A DNA stretch of 64,000 nucleotides from Brevundimonas sp. NIBR11 (GTDB lineage: Bacteria; Pseudomonadota; Alphaproteobacteria; Caulobacterales; Caulobacteraceae): assembly GCF_027912535.1 (NCBI RefSeq), contig NZ_CP115465.1:2832001-2896000 (forward strand). Direction: 5' to 3'. Each line of letters begins with the position of its first letter. The stretch's first letter is position 1. Positions 26,023-36,674 of this stretch are shown here, in pieces. Under the pieces are notes generated by a model. It was not told the origin of the DNA, searched no databases, and saw nothing but the letters and a program-made list of their open reading frames with translations. A program made the position numbers and the translations under genes.

Positions 26023-26433
26023 ATGAAGATCGTCGCAATCTCCGTTCTCGTCACCGTTCTGGCGGCCCCCGCCGTGGCCCAGCAGTTGCCGCCCGTCGCC
26101 CCGCCCTATCATCCGGCGATCGACAATCCTCAGGTCCGCGCCGCCTTCGACCGAACCTACGCTTTGAACGCCGCCGCCGGCCGGGCGGACCGGTTCGAAA
26201 GCAATTTCAACTTCGCCTATTTCGACCGTCAAATGGCCTACTGGCGCGCAACCCACAATCCGCGCCGCATCCGCCGGGCGGAGGCCGCCGCAGCGCTCAT
26301 CAACGGCGGGGACTGCGAGGGCGCCAAGGCGATCGCGGTTCGCGACAGCGACGAGCGGCTGGTGACCCGGATCGAACAGGTCTGCGCGCAGATCGAGATT
26401 TCCGATCCGCAGGCCGCCGCCGCCGGCCGTTAG
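26023..26433 (+). CDS. Small secreted protein, paralogue of the previous gene
   Basis: A 136-residue protein with a signal peptide (about residues 1-19, ending APAVA) and the shared core NPRRIRRAEAAAALINGGDCEGAKAIAVRDSDERLVTRIEQVCA. Against its neighbour this core matches at more than half its positions, including both cysteines and the RR-rich start, so the pair arose by tandem duplication. The N-terminal half (YHPAIDNPQVRAAFDRTYAL) has diverged. GGAA lies six bases before the ATG. Function unknown; periplasmic location inferred. Confidence 0.75.
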   Translation: MKIVAISVLVTVLAAPAVAQQLPPVAPPYHPAIDNPQVRAAFDRTYALNAAAGRADRFESNFNFAYFDRQMAYWRATHNPRRIRRAEAAAALINGGDCEGAKAIAVRDSDERLVTRIEQVCAQIEISDPQAAAAGR

Positions 26434-26556
26434 GTAGAGCCTCTCGCCGGACTGACCCTTCCTGATCGATCCGGCGTCAGCCATTGACGGGGCCCGGAGC
26501 TTGCACGCATGTCGCATCAAGCTCGGCGATGCCCGCCCGGCTGGGGGACTGCTTCA

Positions 26557-26934
26557 ATGAAATCCATGATCCTGGGCGCGCTGGCCGCCCTCTCGCTGAT
26601 CGCCGGCGCCGCGCCGGCCTCGGCCGCCGAACCCGTCCGTCAGGCAGACGGCGACTACTACACCTTCGATCTGGTCAACCAGAGCGACTACACCATCGCT
26701 ACCTTCCACACCGGCGAGCCGGGCGGCACCTGGAGCAGCGACTGGATGCCAACCCGCATCCTGGAGGCTCATGACAACGTCGCCATGCGCTTCTACGATT
26801 CCGAGGACGCCTGCATCTACTATGTGAAGGTCGTCTTCACCGACGGCGACGAGTTCACCGAGCGTCTGGACTTCTGCGACCTGGAATATGTCGTGGTGAC
26901 CAATGAAGGCATCTACGGCACCAACGGCGACTGA
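26557..26934 (+). CDS. Secreted Cys-containing protein, related to the 32123-32473 gene
   Basis: A 125-residue exported protein: signal peptide about residues 1-23 (MILGALAALSLIAGAAPASA), then a compact domain with VNQSDYTIATFHTG, a Trp pair (TWSSDWMP), YDSEDACIYYVKVVFTDG and a final CDLEYVVVTNEG. I start it at ATG 26557, because the signal peptide begins there; a frame from 26509 adds residues without signal character. The order NQ-strand, W..D, D..CxY, F.DG, C...Y is shared with the protein at 32123-32473. Function unknown. Confidence 0.7.
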   Translation: MKSMILGALAALSLIAGAAPASAAEPVRQADGDYYTFDLVNQSDYTIATFHTGEPGGTWSSDWMPTRILEAHDNVAMRFYDSEDACIYYVKVVFTDGDEFTERLDFCDLEYVVVTNEGIYGTNGD

Positions 26935-26977
26935 TCCCGCCTTTCAAGGGTCGTCAGGGTCGGCTAACCAGCCCGCC

Positions 26978-27682
26978 ATGACGACCCCGCCTTCCTCCCA
27001 CGGACCAGATACGCCGCTGCGCACCTTCGGCCGGATCAAGTCGCGCCCGATCAAGCCGCGCCAGGCGGCCCTCTTCGACACCCTGATGCCCCAGGTTCAG
27101 GTCCCCGATCCGTCGGCGGGCCCGATCGACGTTCAAGCCCTGATGCCGGGGGCGAAAGAGGCTTGGCTGGAGATCGGCTTCGGCGGCGGCGAGCATCTGG
27201 CCGCCCAGGCCGCGCGATATCCGTCCGCCCTCATGATCGGCTGCGAGCCCTTCCTCAACGGGGTGGCCTCGGCGCTGCGTCACATCGACGAGGGGGGGCT
27301 GAAGAACGTCCGCCTGCACGCCGACGACGCCCGGGCGGTCGTTGACGCCCTTCCGGACGGGTCGCTGGACCGGATCATGATCCTGTTTCCCGATCCCTGG
27401 CACAAGGCGCGCCATAACAAGCGCCGCCTGATCCAGCCGGAGTTCGCCGCCAAGCTGGCCGCCAAGCTCAAGCGCGGCGGCCGGCTGCGGTTCGTCACCG
27501 ACTGGAAGGACTACGCCGGCTGGGCGTTGGAGCGCTTCCTGGCGACGCCGGGTCTGCGCTGGCTGGCCGACGAGGCGTCCGACTGGAAGGTCGCGCCCGA
27601 GGACCACGTCGTGACCCGCTACGAGGAAAAGAAGCTGGGCGATACCGACCCGCTGTTCCTGGAGTTCGAGAAAGTCGGCTAA
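26978..27682 (+). CDS. trmB: tRNA (guanine-N7)-methyltransferase
   Basis: Methylates N7 of G46 in tRNA using S-adenosylmethionine. The 234-residue protein has the early RTFGRIKSRPIKPRQAALFDTLMP segment, the SAM-binding EIGFGGGEHLAAQA, and the TrmB signature FPDPWHKARHNKRRLIQPEF. It ends VTRYEEKKLGDTDPLFLEFEK, also conserved. I chose ATG 26978; an upstream ATG at 26903 lies inside the previous gene and lacks conservation. It converges on dapB, with an 82-base gap containing a short dispersed repeat. Confidence 0.96.
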   Translation: MTTPPSSHGPDTPLRTFGRIKSRPIKPRQAALFDTLMPQVQVPDPSAGPIDVQALMPGAKEAWLEIGFGGGEHLAAQAARYPSALMIGCEPFLNGVASALRHIDEGGLKNVRLHADDARAVVDALPDGSLDRIMILFPDPWHKARHNKRRLIQPEFAAKLAAKLKRGGRLRFVTDWKDYAGWALERFLATPGLRWLADEASDWKVAPEDHVVTRYEEKKLGDTDPLFLEFEKVG

Positions 27683-27703
27683 CCGTCAACGAGCGTATGA
27701 ACC

Positions 27704-27719
27704 GCGTTCAAGCAGCGAG
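27704..27719. repeat. Short dispersed intergenic repeat, copy 1
   Basis: GCGTTCAAGCAGCGAG between trmB and dapB. The same 16 bases recur at 54041-54056, and with one change at 44888-44903. All three copies lie in gaps beside gene 3' ends. The surrounding sequence here (27683-27764) has several short GCG-rich inverted stretches but no clear T-run. Confidence 0.45.
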
Positions 27720-27764
27720 CCTCCGCGAGCCGTGCGTTAGCGCGTCGCGAAGCGACAGAGGCAG

Positions 27765-28514
27765 TTATGCCTGTCGGAAGCCCAGCACGTCCTGCATGTC
27801 GTATAGTCCCGGCCTCCGCGTCCGCACCCAGGCCGCCGCCGCCACGGCCCCCTTGGCGAAGAGGCTGCGGTCGATGGCCGAGTGGCTGAGCGTCAGCACC
27901 TCGGCCTCCGAAGCGAACAGAACCGTATGTTCGCCGACGATCCCGCCCGCGCGGACCGAGGAGAAACCGATCGTCCCGGTCTCCCGCTCTTCGGAAATCC
28001 CGTCGTAAGGGGCGCGGCGCAGATCCGACAGATCATGCCCCCGGCCCGCCGCCGCCGCCTCGCCCAGCATCAGAGCGGTGCCGGACGGGGCGTCGACCTT
28101 CTTACGGTGATGCGCCTCGGCGATCTCGATGTCCCAGTCGCGGGCGTCCAGCCGGTGGGCCGCCTGTTCGACCAGGCCGATCAGGATGTTGACGCCCAAA
28201 GAGAAGTTTCCGCTGCGGACGATCGCCACCTTGTCCGCCGCGGCCTGAAGCGCCGCGTCCTGCTCGGGTGAAAAGCCGGTCGATCCGATCACCAGGGCCG
28301 GGCCCCCGGCCTCGGCGCAGGCCGTCGCCAGGGCCACGGAGGCCTCGGCCGTCGAAAAGTCGATGACCACGTCGCACAGGCTCAGGTCCGGCGTCTCGCC
28401 CCAGTCGAAGCGGACGGCGACCATGACGTCTTCGCGCGCGTCCAGCGCCTGGGACACGGCCCGGCCCATCCGGCCGCGTGCGCCGGAAATCCCGACGTGG
28501 AACAGTTCGCTCAA
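27765..28514 (-). CDS. dapB: 4-hydroxy-tetrahydrodipicolinate reductase
   Basis: Reduces hydroxy-tetrahydrodipicolinate with NAD(P)H in lysine and diaminopimelate synthesis. The 249-residue protein has the Rossmann loop GISGARGRMGRAV at its start and the family's catalytic EAHHRKKVDAPSGTAL with the His-His and Lys, plus SGNFSLGVN. It is slightly shorter than E. coli DapB (273), as is common in this group. It starts with TTG at 28514 after a GAGGGGG stretch. It sits 38 bases behind dnaJ on the same strand. Confidence 0.95.
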   Translation of the reverse strand: MSELFHVGISGARGRMGRAVSQALDAREDVMVAVRFDWGETPDLSLCDVVIDFSTAEASVALATACAEAGGPALVIGSTGFSPEQDAALQAAADKVAIVRSGNFSLGVNILIGLVEQAAHRLDARDWDIEIAEAHHRKKVDAPSGTALMLGEAAAAGRGHDLSDLRRAPYDGISEERETGTIGFSSVRAGGIVGEHTVLFASEAEVLTLSHSAIDRSLFAKGAVAAAAWVRTRRPGLYDMQDVLGFRQA

Positions 28515-28552
28515 GGCTCAGACCCCCTCGTCCCCAAAGTCCTGGGAACGTT

Positions 28553-29743
28553 CTACTGCGTCGTCTCGCGCGTGTCTTCCGAACCCAGGATATCGGCCCA
28601 GAACCGCTTGGCCTTGCCCGCGAAGGAGGCGTTCTTGGGATTCTGGCCCTCGCCGAAGGAGGCGGCCAGTTCCTGCATCAGCTCCTTCTGGCGCGGCGTC
28701 AAATCGGTCGGGGTCTCGACGAACAGCTCCACGACCAGATCGCCGCGCTGACGGCCGTTCAGGTGAGGCATGCCCTTGCCGCGAATGCGGATGGTCTTGC
28801 CGGTCTGGGCGCCCGCCGGAACCGACACCGGGGCCTTGCACTCGCCGTCGCAGGCGGTCGAGACGAGGCACGGCGCCTCGATGTCGCCGCCCAGGGCCGC
28901 GACGGTCATCGGTACCGGCACGGTGCAGAGCAGATCCAGATTGTCCCGTTCGAACAATTCGTGCGGAGCCACCGACAGGAACACATAGAGATCGCCGCGC
29001 GGTCCGCCGCGCGTGCCCGCATCGCCCTCGCCCGACAGGCGGATGCGCGAGCCGTCGTCGACGCCGGCGGGCACTTTGAGATTCAGGTTGCGGGTCTTGC
29101 GCACCTGGCCGTGGCCATGGCAGGTCGTGCAGGTATCGGCCTGGGACAGGCGCTGGCCCTGACCGCCGCACGACGGGCAGGTCCTTTCGACCTGGAAGAA
29201 GCCGTTGGCCTGACGCACGCGTCCCGCGCCCTGACAGGTCGAGCAAGTCGTCGGCTTGGCGCCGTTCTTGGCGCCCGTGCCTTCGCAAGTGTCGCACGTC
29301 GCCGTGGTCGGCACCGAAATCTCGACGTCGGCGCCCTGATAGGCCTGCTCCAGGGTGATCTCGAGGTCGTAGCGCAGGTCCGAGCCGCGACGCGGGCCGT
29401 TCGACTGGCGCCGTCCGCCGCCGCCGAAGACATCACCGAAGGCGTCGCCGAAGACCTGGGAGAAGATGTCGTTGACGTCGTGGAAGCCCTGCTGGCCCCC
29501 GCCGAAGCCGCCCTGTCCGCCATTGACGCCGGCATGGCCGTAGCGGTCATAGGCGGCGCGCTTCTGGTCGTCCGAGAGGACCGTATAGGCCTCGGAGATT
29601 TCCTTGAACTTGGCCATCGACTCTTCGGACCCGCCATTGCGGTCCGGATGGTGCTCCATCGCCAGCTTGCGATAGGCGGACTTCAGGCCGGCGGCGTCGA
29701 TGGTCCGCTCGACCGACAGCACCTCGTAATAGTCACGCGCCAT
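28553..29743 (-). CDS. dnaJ: Chaperone DnaJ
   Basis: Co-chaperone that stimulates DnaK ATPase and delivers substrates. The 396-residue type I J-protein has the J domain with HPD (MEHHPDRNGG), a Gly/Phe-rich stretch (GGFGGGQQGFHDVNDIFSQVFGDAFGDVFGGGG), four zinc repeats (CDTCEGTG, CSTCQGAG, CPSCGGQG, CTTCHGHG) and the C-terminal substrate domains. ATG 29743 has AGGGA about nine bases upstream. It lies 162 bases downstream of dnaK, beyond a hairpin, so it may be transcribed by readthrough or from its own promoter. Confidence 0.98.
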   Translation of the reverse strand: MARDYYEVLSVERTIDAAGLKSAYRKLAMEHHPDRNGGSEESMAKFKEISEAYTVLSDDQKRAAYDRYGHAGVNGGQGGFGGGQQGFHDVNDIFSQVFGDAFGDVFGGGGRRQSNGPRRGSDLRYDLEITLEQAYQGADVEISVPTTATCDTCEGTGAKNGAKPTTCSTCQGAGRVRQANGFFQVERTCPSCGGQGQRLSQADTCTTCHGHGQVRKTRNLNLKVPAGVDDGSRIRLSGEGDAGTRGGPRGDLYVFLSVAPHELFERDNLDLLCTVPVPMTVAALGGDIEAPCLVSTACDGECKAPVSVPAGAQTGKTIRIRGKGMPHLNGRQRGDLVVELFVETPTDLTPRQKELMQELAASFGEGQNPKNASFAGKAKRFWADILGSEDTRETTQ

Positions 29744-29869
29744 TTACAGACGTCCCTAAGCCATCCCGGAACATTCCGATCACGTCTCTTTCTCGAAGGC
29801 GCAAGCGGAACGGCGGCCCATGACGGACATGGGCGCCGGATGGCCTGATGCAAGTTTCATGAAAGCCAC

Positions 29870-29897
29870 GGTCCTCCCCCGATCACGGAGGAGGACC
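29870..29897 (-). terminator. Hairpin in the dnaK-dnaJ gap
   Basis: GGTCCTCC (29870-29877) pairs perfectly with GGAGGACC (29890-29897). The hairpin begins eight bases after the dnaK stop, with a 12-base loop and no T-run afterwards. It may attenuate readthrough into dnaJ or protect the dnaK 3' end from exonucleases. Confidence 0.5.
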
Positions 29898-29905
29898 ATG
29901 TCGTT

Positions 29906-31810
<1,905 letters not shown>

Positions 31811-32122
31811 GAGCCTGTCTTTTCTCCGTCTGGCGGGCGATGCGGCGGCCTTTGAAAGCGCCGCGCGTGACCGCCCCCGTTTTGTTTGCGCCGCCTCTCG
31901 GGGGCGAGAGCGCGGCAGGTTGGGTTCAACTGCCGTGAAACCCCACGGATCGCGGGGTCTCTCGGGCTGTGCGGGATATGGGAAAGTCGCCACTCCCCGC
32001 AAGGGCTTGATGCAGAAGGCGCGGCGAATCCGCCGGAGTCAGGGGTCATCAGGTGCATCGCGGGCCTCGCTGGGGCATTTTGCGACCTGATTGCGGGTCA
32101 CAAGCCTGCTCCCCAGGACCCC
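31811..32122. other. Divergent control region between dnaK and the 32123 gene
   Basis: This 312-base gap holds the leader of dnaK on the minus strand, with a candidate heat-shock promoter (31976-32003), and the upstream region of the small secreted protein on the plus strand. I see no CIRCE-type inverted repeat here, although hrcA is nearby. Confidence 0.5.
31976..32003 (-). promoter_or_regulatory. Candidate sigma-32 promoter of dnaK
   Basis: On the minus strand, CTTG (32003-32000) is followed after exactly 17 bases by CCCATAT (31982-31976). This fits the heat-shock sigma-factor pattern, which has CTTG at -35 and a C-rich ...CATNT at -10. It would give a leader of roughly 160 bases to the dnaK ATG. 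Position in front of dnaK makes the assignment reasonable; it is unproven. Confidence 0.6.
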
Positions 32123-32473
32123 ATGATGCGCGCCCCGCCTCGCCAGCTCCGCCTTGCCGTGATCGCCCTCACCGGCCTGACACTCGTCGGCGCCGCGCCG
32201 CGCCAATCGAACGACGCCTACAATCGCAACGTCCGGGTGCACAATCAGACCGGCTGGCCCATGACCCATCTGCAGGCCTCTTCCGGCGGCGGCTGGACCG
32301 GCGACCTCCTCGCCTCCGGCCCCCTTTCGCCGGGAGCCTCCGCTGTCGTCCGGATCGACGACGGCGCCGGCGGCTGTCGCTATTCCCTCCGCGCCCAATT
32401 CGACAACGGCCAGACCCTCCAGCGCGACGGCGTCAACGCCTGCCAGGTCGCGGATTATTATTTCACTCGATAG
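32123..32473 (+). CDS. Small secreted protein, distant paralogue of the 26557-26934 gene
   Basis: A 116-residue exported protein starting ATG ATG at 32123 with AGGA about five bases upstream. The signal peptide covers about residues 1-25 (LAVIALTGLTLVGAA). The mature part, RVHNQTGWPMTHLQASSGGGWTGDLL then DDGAGGCRYSLRAQFDNG and CQVADYYFTR, follows the same motif order as the protein at 26557-26934, including both cysteines. Function unknown. Confidence 0.7.
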   Translation: MMRAPPRQLRLAVIALTGLTLVGAAPRQSNDAYNRNVRVHNQTGWPMTHLQASSGGGWTGDLLASGPLSPGASAVVRIDDGAGGCRYSLRAQFDNGQTLQRDGVNACQVADYYFTR

Positions 32474-32516
32474 GCGGGCTATCGCTCGCGACGCGGTCGC
32501 CCGCTACTTGAGCCCT

Positions 32517-33122
32517 ATGCAGCCCTTCCCCGACCTTCCCGGTTTCCACTACTGGCCCGGCTGGCTGGATGAGGCCGCGCAGATCGCCCTTCTGGCCGAA
32601 CTGAACGCCGCCCTCGAGATCGCGCCCCTCTACCGCCCCGTCACCCCGGGCGGGAAGCCGTTCTCGGTCCGGATGAGCAATCTCGGCCCCCTCGGCTGGG
32701 TGTCGGACCAGCGCGGCTACCGCTACCAGCCTACACATCCCGAGACCGGGCGCCCTTGGCCCGCCATCCCCGCCATCCTCCTCGATCTCTGGAGCGCGCT
32801 CGCGGACTGGCCCACGCCCCCCGACGCCTGCCTGGTCAATCTCTACCGCGAGGACGCCCGCATGGGCCTGCATCAGGACAAGGACGAGGCCGACCTCGGC
32901 GCGCCCGTCCTGTCGGTCTCGCTCGGCGACACCGCCGTCTTTCGCATCGGCCCGGCGGGCAAGGGCCCGACGCGGTCGCTGAAGCTGAATTCCGGCGACG
33001 TCTGCGCCCTGACCGGCCCGTCTCGTCTCGCCCGGCACGGTGTCGACCGGCTTCTGAGCGGGTCGTCGCGCCTGATCCCCGGCGGAGGGCGGATCAACCT
33101 GACCCTGCGACGCGCGGCCTGA
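32517..33122 (+). CDS. alkB: AlkB-type Fe(II)/2-oxoglutarate dioxygenase
   Basis: A 201-residue member of the AlkB family, which repairs 1-methyladenine and 3-methylcytosine in DNA by oxidative demethylation. The iron ligands are visible as HQDKDE (His-x-Asp) and the later His in LARHGVDR. The 2-oxoglutarate-binding arginines lie in the final GRINLTLRR. NLYREDARMGLHQD and LSVSLGDTAVFRIG are also typical. I prefer ATG 32517; a TTG three codons earlier is possible. It follows the small secreted protein by about 40 bases. No Ada box or other alkylation genes are adjacent. Confidence 0.93.
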   Translation: MQPFPDLPGFHYWPGWLDEAAQIALLAELNAALEIAPLYRPVTPGGKPFSVRMSNLGPLGWVSDQRGYRYQPTHPETGRPWPAIPAILLDLWSALADWPTPPDACLVNLYREDARMGLHQDKDEADLGAPVLSVSLGDTAVFRIGPAGKGPTRSLKLNSGDVCALTGPSRLARHGVDRLLSGSSRLIPGGGRINLTLRRAA

Positions 33123-33213
33123 CGTCACAGGCCAGACGCTCACAGAGGGTGCGACTCGACGGAACCGTCGCACCTCGTCACAGTCCGGGCCTGGAAATCG
33201 AAAAGGAAGCGCC

Positions 33214-34113
33214 ATGACCGTCCTGATCCGCCCCGAGGGCCCGACCGCCGACGATTTCCGTCCCTCGCGCCGGGCTCTGGGCGGCCTGACCGCCGGCGCC
33301 ATGTTCACCGGCTACGCCGTCGCGGCCCTGGCCCAGGACGCTCAGCCGATCGTCACCTCGTCCGAGGGGCTGACGACCGAGACCGTCTCATACCCCTCCG
33401 CCGACGGGTTCGACCTGCCGGCCTATGTCGCCCGCCCCGAGGGCGACGGCCCCTTCCCGGTCGTGATGGTGGTGTCTGAAATCTTCGGCCTGCATGGCTA
33501 TATCCAGGACGTCTGCCGCCGCCTGGCCAAGGCCGGCTACGCCGCCATCGCCCCGGCCTTCTTCGTCCGCGTCGAGGACCCGGCGCCCCTGTCGGACATG
33601 CAGCGCATCCAGGCTATCGTCGCCGCCGCCGGCTACGAACAGGTCATGGGCGACATCTCGGCGACCCTGGAGTGGGCGTCGGGCCAACTCTGGGCCAATA
33701 CCGACAAGGTCGGCATCACCGGATTCTGCTGGGGCGGCAAGGTCGTCTGGCAGGCCGCCGCCCGGTTCGCCGCCATCGACGCCGGCGTCGCCTGGTACGG
33801 CCGTCTGGCCCCGTCAGCGACCGCCACGCCCGAACAGGTCGAGGCCGGCCGTCCCTATCCCGTCGACCTGGCCGGCGACCTCAAGGGCGTCGTGATCGGC
33901 AACTACGGGGGCCAGGACCAGGGCATTCCCAACGACACCGTCGCCGCCATGCAGACGGCGCTTCAGGCGGCCGGCGCCACCGAGAGCGGGATCAAACTCT
34001 ACCCGGACGCCCCGCACGGCTTCCACGCCGACTACCGGCCTTCCTACCGCCCGACCGAGGCCGCCGATGGCTGGGCGCGGCTGCTGGCCCTGTTCGAGGC
34101 GAAGCTCCGTTAG
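33214..34113 (+). CDS. Dienelactone hydrolase family protein
   Basis: A 299-residue alpha/beta hydrolase. The first 40 residues look like a twin-arginine or hydrophobic export leader (SRRALGGLTAGAMFTGYAVAALAQ). The mature enzyme then has SEIFGLHGYIQDVCRRLAKAGY, the nucleophile Cys in GFCWGG, an Asp-bearing region around GQDQGIPND, and the catalytic His in DAPHGFHADYRPSY, completing the Cys-Asp-His triad of dienelactone hydrolases. The natural substrate is unknown; chlorocatechol degradation genes are absent, so a general periplasmic esterase role is likelier. GAAGCGCC precedes the ATG. Confidence 0.9.
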   Translation: MTVLIRPEGPTADDFRPSRRALGGLTAGAMFTGYAVAALAQDAQPIVTSSEGLTTETVSYPSADGFDLPAYVARPEGDGPFPVVMVVSEIFGLHGYIQDVCRRLAKAGYAAIAPAFFVRVEDPAPLSDMQRIQAIVAAAGYEQVMGDISATLEWASGQLWANTDKVGITGFCWGGKVVWQAAARFAAIDAGVAWYGRLAPSATATPEQVEAGRPYPVDLAGDLKGVVIGNYGGQDQGIPNDTVAAMQTALQAAGATESGIKLYPDAPHGFHADYRPSYRPTEAADGWARLLALFEAKLR

Positions 34114-34118
34114 AGTTT

Positions 34119-34150
34119 CCGATCATCCCCGCTTTCGCGGGGATGATCGG
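34119..34150. terminator. Perfect 14-bp hairpin between convergent genes
   Basis: CCGATCATCCCCGC (34119-34132) is the exact complement of 34137-34150, with a TTTC loop. It lies between the stops of the plus-strand hydrolase (34113) and minus-strand grpE (34158), and can serve both. GTTTGG follows on the plus strand. ATCATCCCCGC-TTTC-GCGGGGATGAT hairpins resemble dispersed intergenic palindromes in related genomes. Confidence 0.75.
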
Positions 34151-34157
34151 GTTTGGC

Positions 34158-34782
34158 TTACGCCTTGCCGTCGAACGTCCCGCCGTTCGCGCCCGGGGCC
34201 GCGCCATAGGGGCTCGCTCCTTGCGGACCCGAACCCTTGGCCGCCACCACGACCATGGCCGGACGCACGGTGCGGCCGAACAGTTCGAAGCCGGCCTGCA
34301 TGGTCTGCAGCACCGTCCCGCCGGGAACCTCGGTCGAGGGTTGTTCGAGCATGGCCTGATGCAGGTGCGGGTCGAACACGTCGCCCGGTCCAGGCGCCAC
34401 ACGTTTCAGCCCGTTGTTCTCGAAGGCCTGCAGCAGCGACTTCTGCGTCAGCTCCAGACCGGTCACCAGACCGGCCTCGCCCGCGTCGGCGTTTTTTCGG
34501 CGCCGCCTGAAGCGCGCGCTCAAGATTGTCGGCCACGCCCAGCAGATCCTTGGCGAAGCGCTGGATCGCATAGGCCCGCGCATCGTTCATCTGGGTCTCG
34601 GTGCGACGGCGAACGTTGTCCGCCTCGGCCGCGGCCCGCATGGCGCGGTCCTTCCACTCATCGCGCTCGGCGATGATCTGATCCAGCGGCAGCAGGCTTT
34701 CCGGATCCGGATCCAGCCCGTGCTCGGCGTTCAGCTCGGCCTCGTCCTGGGCTTCGTAGTTGGGGTCTTGGGTATCGGTCAC
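34158..34782 (-). pseudogene. grpE: GrpE, interrupted by a +1 frameshift at an A6 run
   Basis: Nucleotide-exchange factor for DnaK. The N-terminal part (GTG 34782; DQIIAERDEWKDRAMRAAAEADNVRRRTETQ...FAKDLLGVADNLERALQAAPK) is in one frame. The C-terminal part (NADAGEAGLVTGLELTQKSLLQAFENNGLKRV...DPHLHQAMLE, ending FDGKA at 34158) is in another. The switch falls at six A residues on the coding strand (plus-strand T6 at 34492-34497). Removing one A restores a continuous GrpE of about 208 residues with normal motifs. As written, the first frame runs into unrelated Arg-rich sequence to 34123. grpE is normally essential, so a sequencing error, slippage-rescued expression, or a genuine mutation are the options. 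The start overlaps the hrcA stop in a GTGA junction. Confidence 0.9.
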
Positions 34783-35885
34783 GTGTCTTGTCCGTCCAGG
34801 ATTCGCCCCAGCACCCGGGCGGTGTAGTCCACCAACGGAATGATGCGAGCGTAGTTCAGTCGTGCGGGTCCGATGACGCCGATGGCGCCCAGAACCTTTT
34901 GGCGGCCCGTCATATAGGGCGCCGCGACGACAGCGGAACCCGAAAGCGAAAACAGACGCGTCTCGGCCCCGATAAAGATGCGCACCCCCTGGGCCGCGTT
35001 GACCCCGTCCAGCAGGCCGATCAGCTGTTCCTTCTGCTCCAGATCGTCGAACAGCACCCGCACCCGCTCCAGATCCTCGGCCGCGCCGGCCTCGTTCAGC
35101 AGGTTGGCCCGACCCCTGACGATCAGCGAGCGCTCCCGATCCGCCCCGCCCGACCAGGCGGCCAGACCGTCCTCGACCAGCCTTGCCGCCGCCGCATCCA
35201 GCTCAGTCCGCGCGGCGGCCAGTTCCGCCCCCATCTCCTGACGGGCCTCCGACAGCAGCCGTCCCTTCAGACGGGCGTTCAGGAAGTTCGACGCCTCCTG
35301 CAGGATCGACGGCGTGACTCCCGCCGCCAAGGGCATCAGCCGGTTCTCGACCGTTCCGTCGTCGGCGACCAGCACCGCCAGGGCCTGACCCGAGCCGAGG
35401 GCCACGAATTCCACATGCTTCACGCCCGCGTCCCTGACCGGACTTGCGACGATGCCCGCCCCCCCCGCCAGTCCCGACAGCAGGGCCGAGGCCTCGTTCA
35501 GCGCCTCATCGAAGCCGCGCCCCCCATACTTTGAAGGATTGGCGGCCAACCGCGCATCGATCTCGCGCCGCTCTTCCTGGCCGACGTCGCCGATCTCCAG
35601 CAGGCCGTCGACAAACAGGCGCAGGCCGGCGTGTGTGGGAATCCGCCCCGCCGAGGTGTGAGGCGCGGCCAGGAGGCCCGCCAGCGTCAGGTCCTGCATG
35701 GTGTTGCGGATCGAGGCTGGCGACAGATGCACCCCGCCCCTCGACACCGTCCGCGAACCCACCGGCTCTCCGGTCTCCAGATAGGTCTCGACCACGCTCC
35801 TGAATATGTCGCGGGCGCGCTGGTCCAGGGCCGTCAGCCCGGCGTAGTGGGGCATGGTCAGAGGGTTTGGGGGATACAGGCTCAC
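34779..35885 (-). CDS. hrcA: Heat-inducible transcription repressor HrcA
   Basis: Represses groESL and related heat-shock genes at CIRCE operators. The protein (368 residues from GTG 35885, or 358 from ATG 35855) starts with a winged-helix: [74 protein letters not shown], the HrcA signature. The C-terminal dimerisation part includes [38 protein letters not shown]. The start is uncertain; neither candidate has a strong ribosome site. It is translationally coupled to grpE and divergent from rph. Confidence 0.96.
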   Translation of the reverse strand: MSLYPPNPLTMPHYAGLTALDQRARDIFRSVVETYLETGEPVGSRTVSRGGVHLSPASIRNTMQDLTLAGLLAAPHTSAGRIPTHAGLRLFVDGLLEIGDVGQEERREIDARLAANPSKYGGRGFDEALNEASALLSGLAGGAGIVASPVRDAGVKHVEFVALGSGQALAVLVADDGTVENRLMPLAAGVTPSILQEASNFLNARLKGRLLSEARQEMGAELAAARTELDAAAARLVEDGLAAWSGGADRERSLIVRGRANLLNEAGAAEDLERVRVLFDDLEQKEQLIGLLDGVNAAQGVRIFIGAETRLFSLSGSAVVAAPYMTGRQKVLGAIGVIGPARLNYARIIPLVDYTARVLGRILDGQDT

Positions 35886-35939
35886 CCATTCAGGATAAGC
35901 AGCCCGGCTCGATACGCCAATGTCTGCAAGGTCCTTCTC

Positions 35940-36674
35940 ATGCGCCCCTCCGAACGCACCCCCGACCAGATCCGCACCGTGACGCTGGAGACCGGCGTCA
36001 ATCGCTATGCCGAGGGCTCCTGCCTGGTGTCGTTCGGCCACACCAAGGTCCTGGTCACCGCTTCGATCGAGGAAAAGGTGCCCGGGTGGATGCGCAACAC
36101 CGGCCAGGGCTGGGTCACGGCCGAATACGGCATGCTCCCGCGCGCCACCCACACGCGCGGCCGCCGCGAGGCCGCCGCCGGCAAACAGTCGGGTCGGACC
36201 CAGGAAATCCAGCGTCTGATCGGCCGCTCGCTTCGCGCCGTCGTCGACCTGAAGGCGCTGGGCGAACGTCAGGTCCTGATCGACTGCGACGTGATCCAGG
36301 CGGACGGCGGCACCCGCACCGCCTCGATCACCGGCGCCTGGGTCGCGATGGCGTCGGCGCTGGGCTATCTGCGCGCCGAGGGCGTGCTGAAGGAAAACCC
36401 GATCCTGGATCAGGTCGCGGCCATCTCCTGCGGCATCTTTAACGACGTCCCGGTCGCCGACCTCGACTACGAAGAGGATTCCAATGCCGAGGCCGACGGC
36501 AACTTCGTCCTGACCGGCTCGGGGACCATCGTCGAAATCCAAGCCACTGGCGAGAAGCGCGGCTTCTCGCGCCCTGAATTCGACCGCCTGTTCGAGCTCG
36601 CCGAGGCCGGCTGCAATCAGCTGTTCGCCCTGCAGAAGGCTGCGGTGGATGAGGCGCTCGCCGACCAGCGCTGA
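35940..36674 (+). CDS. rph: Ribonuclease PH
   Basis: A phosphate-dependent 3'-5' exoribonuclease that trims tRNA precursors. The 244-residue protein begins [19 protein letters not shown] and carries [44 protein letters not shown] with the phosphate-binding Arg, and [41 protein letters not shown]. Length is standard (about 238). ATG 35940 is chosen because the conserved N-terminus starts there. Only about 55 bases separate it from the divergent hrcA start. Confidence 0.98.
   Translation: MRPSERTPDQIRTVTLETGVNRYAEGSCLVSFGHTKVLVTASIEEKVPGWMRNTGQGWVTAEYGMLPRATHTRGRREAAAGKQSGRTQEIQRLIGRSLRAVVDLKALGERQVLIDCDVIQADGGTRTASITGAWVAMASALGYLRAEGVLKENPILDQVAAISCGIFNDVPVADLDYEEDSNAEADGNFVLTGSGTIVEIQATGEKRGFSRPEFDRLFELAEAGCNQLFALQKAAVDEALADQR

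Noticed and set aside
24244..26520. 758-codon minus-strand open frame opposite metK and the two small secreted genes
   Set aside because: Antisense to genes with recognised motifs, with no ribosome site or family signal.
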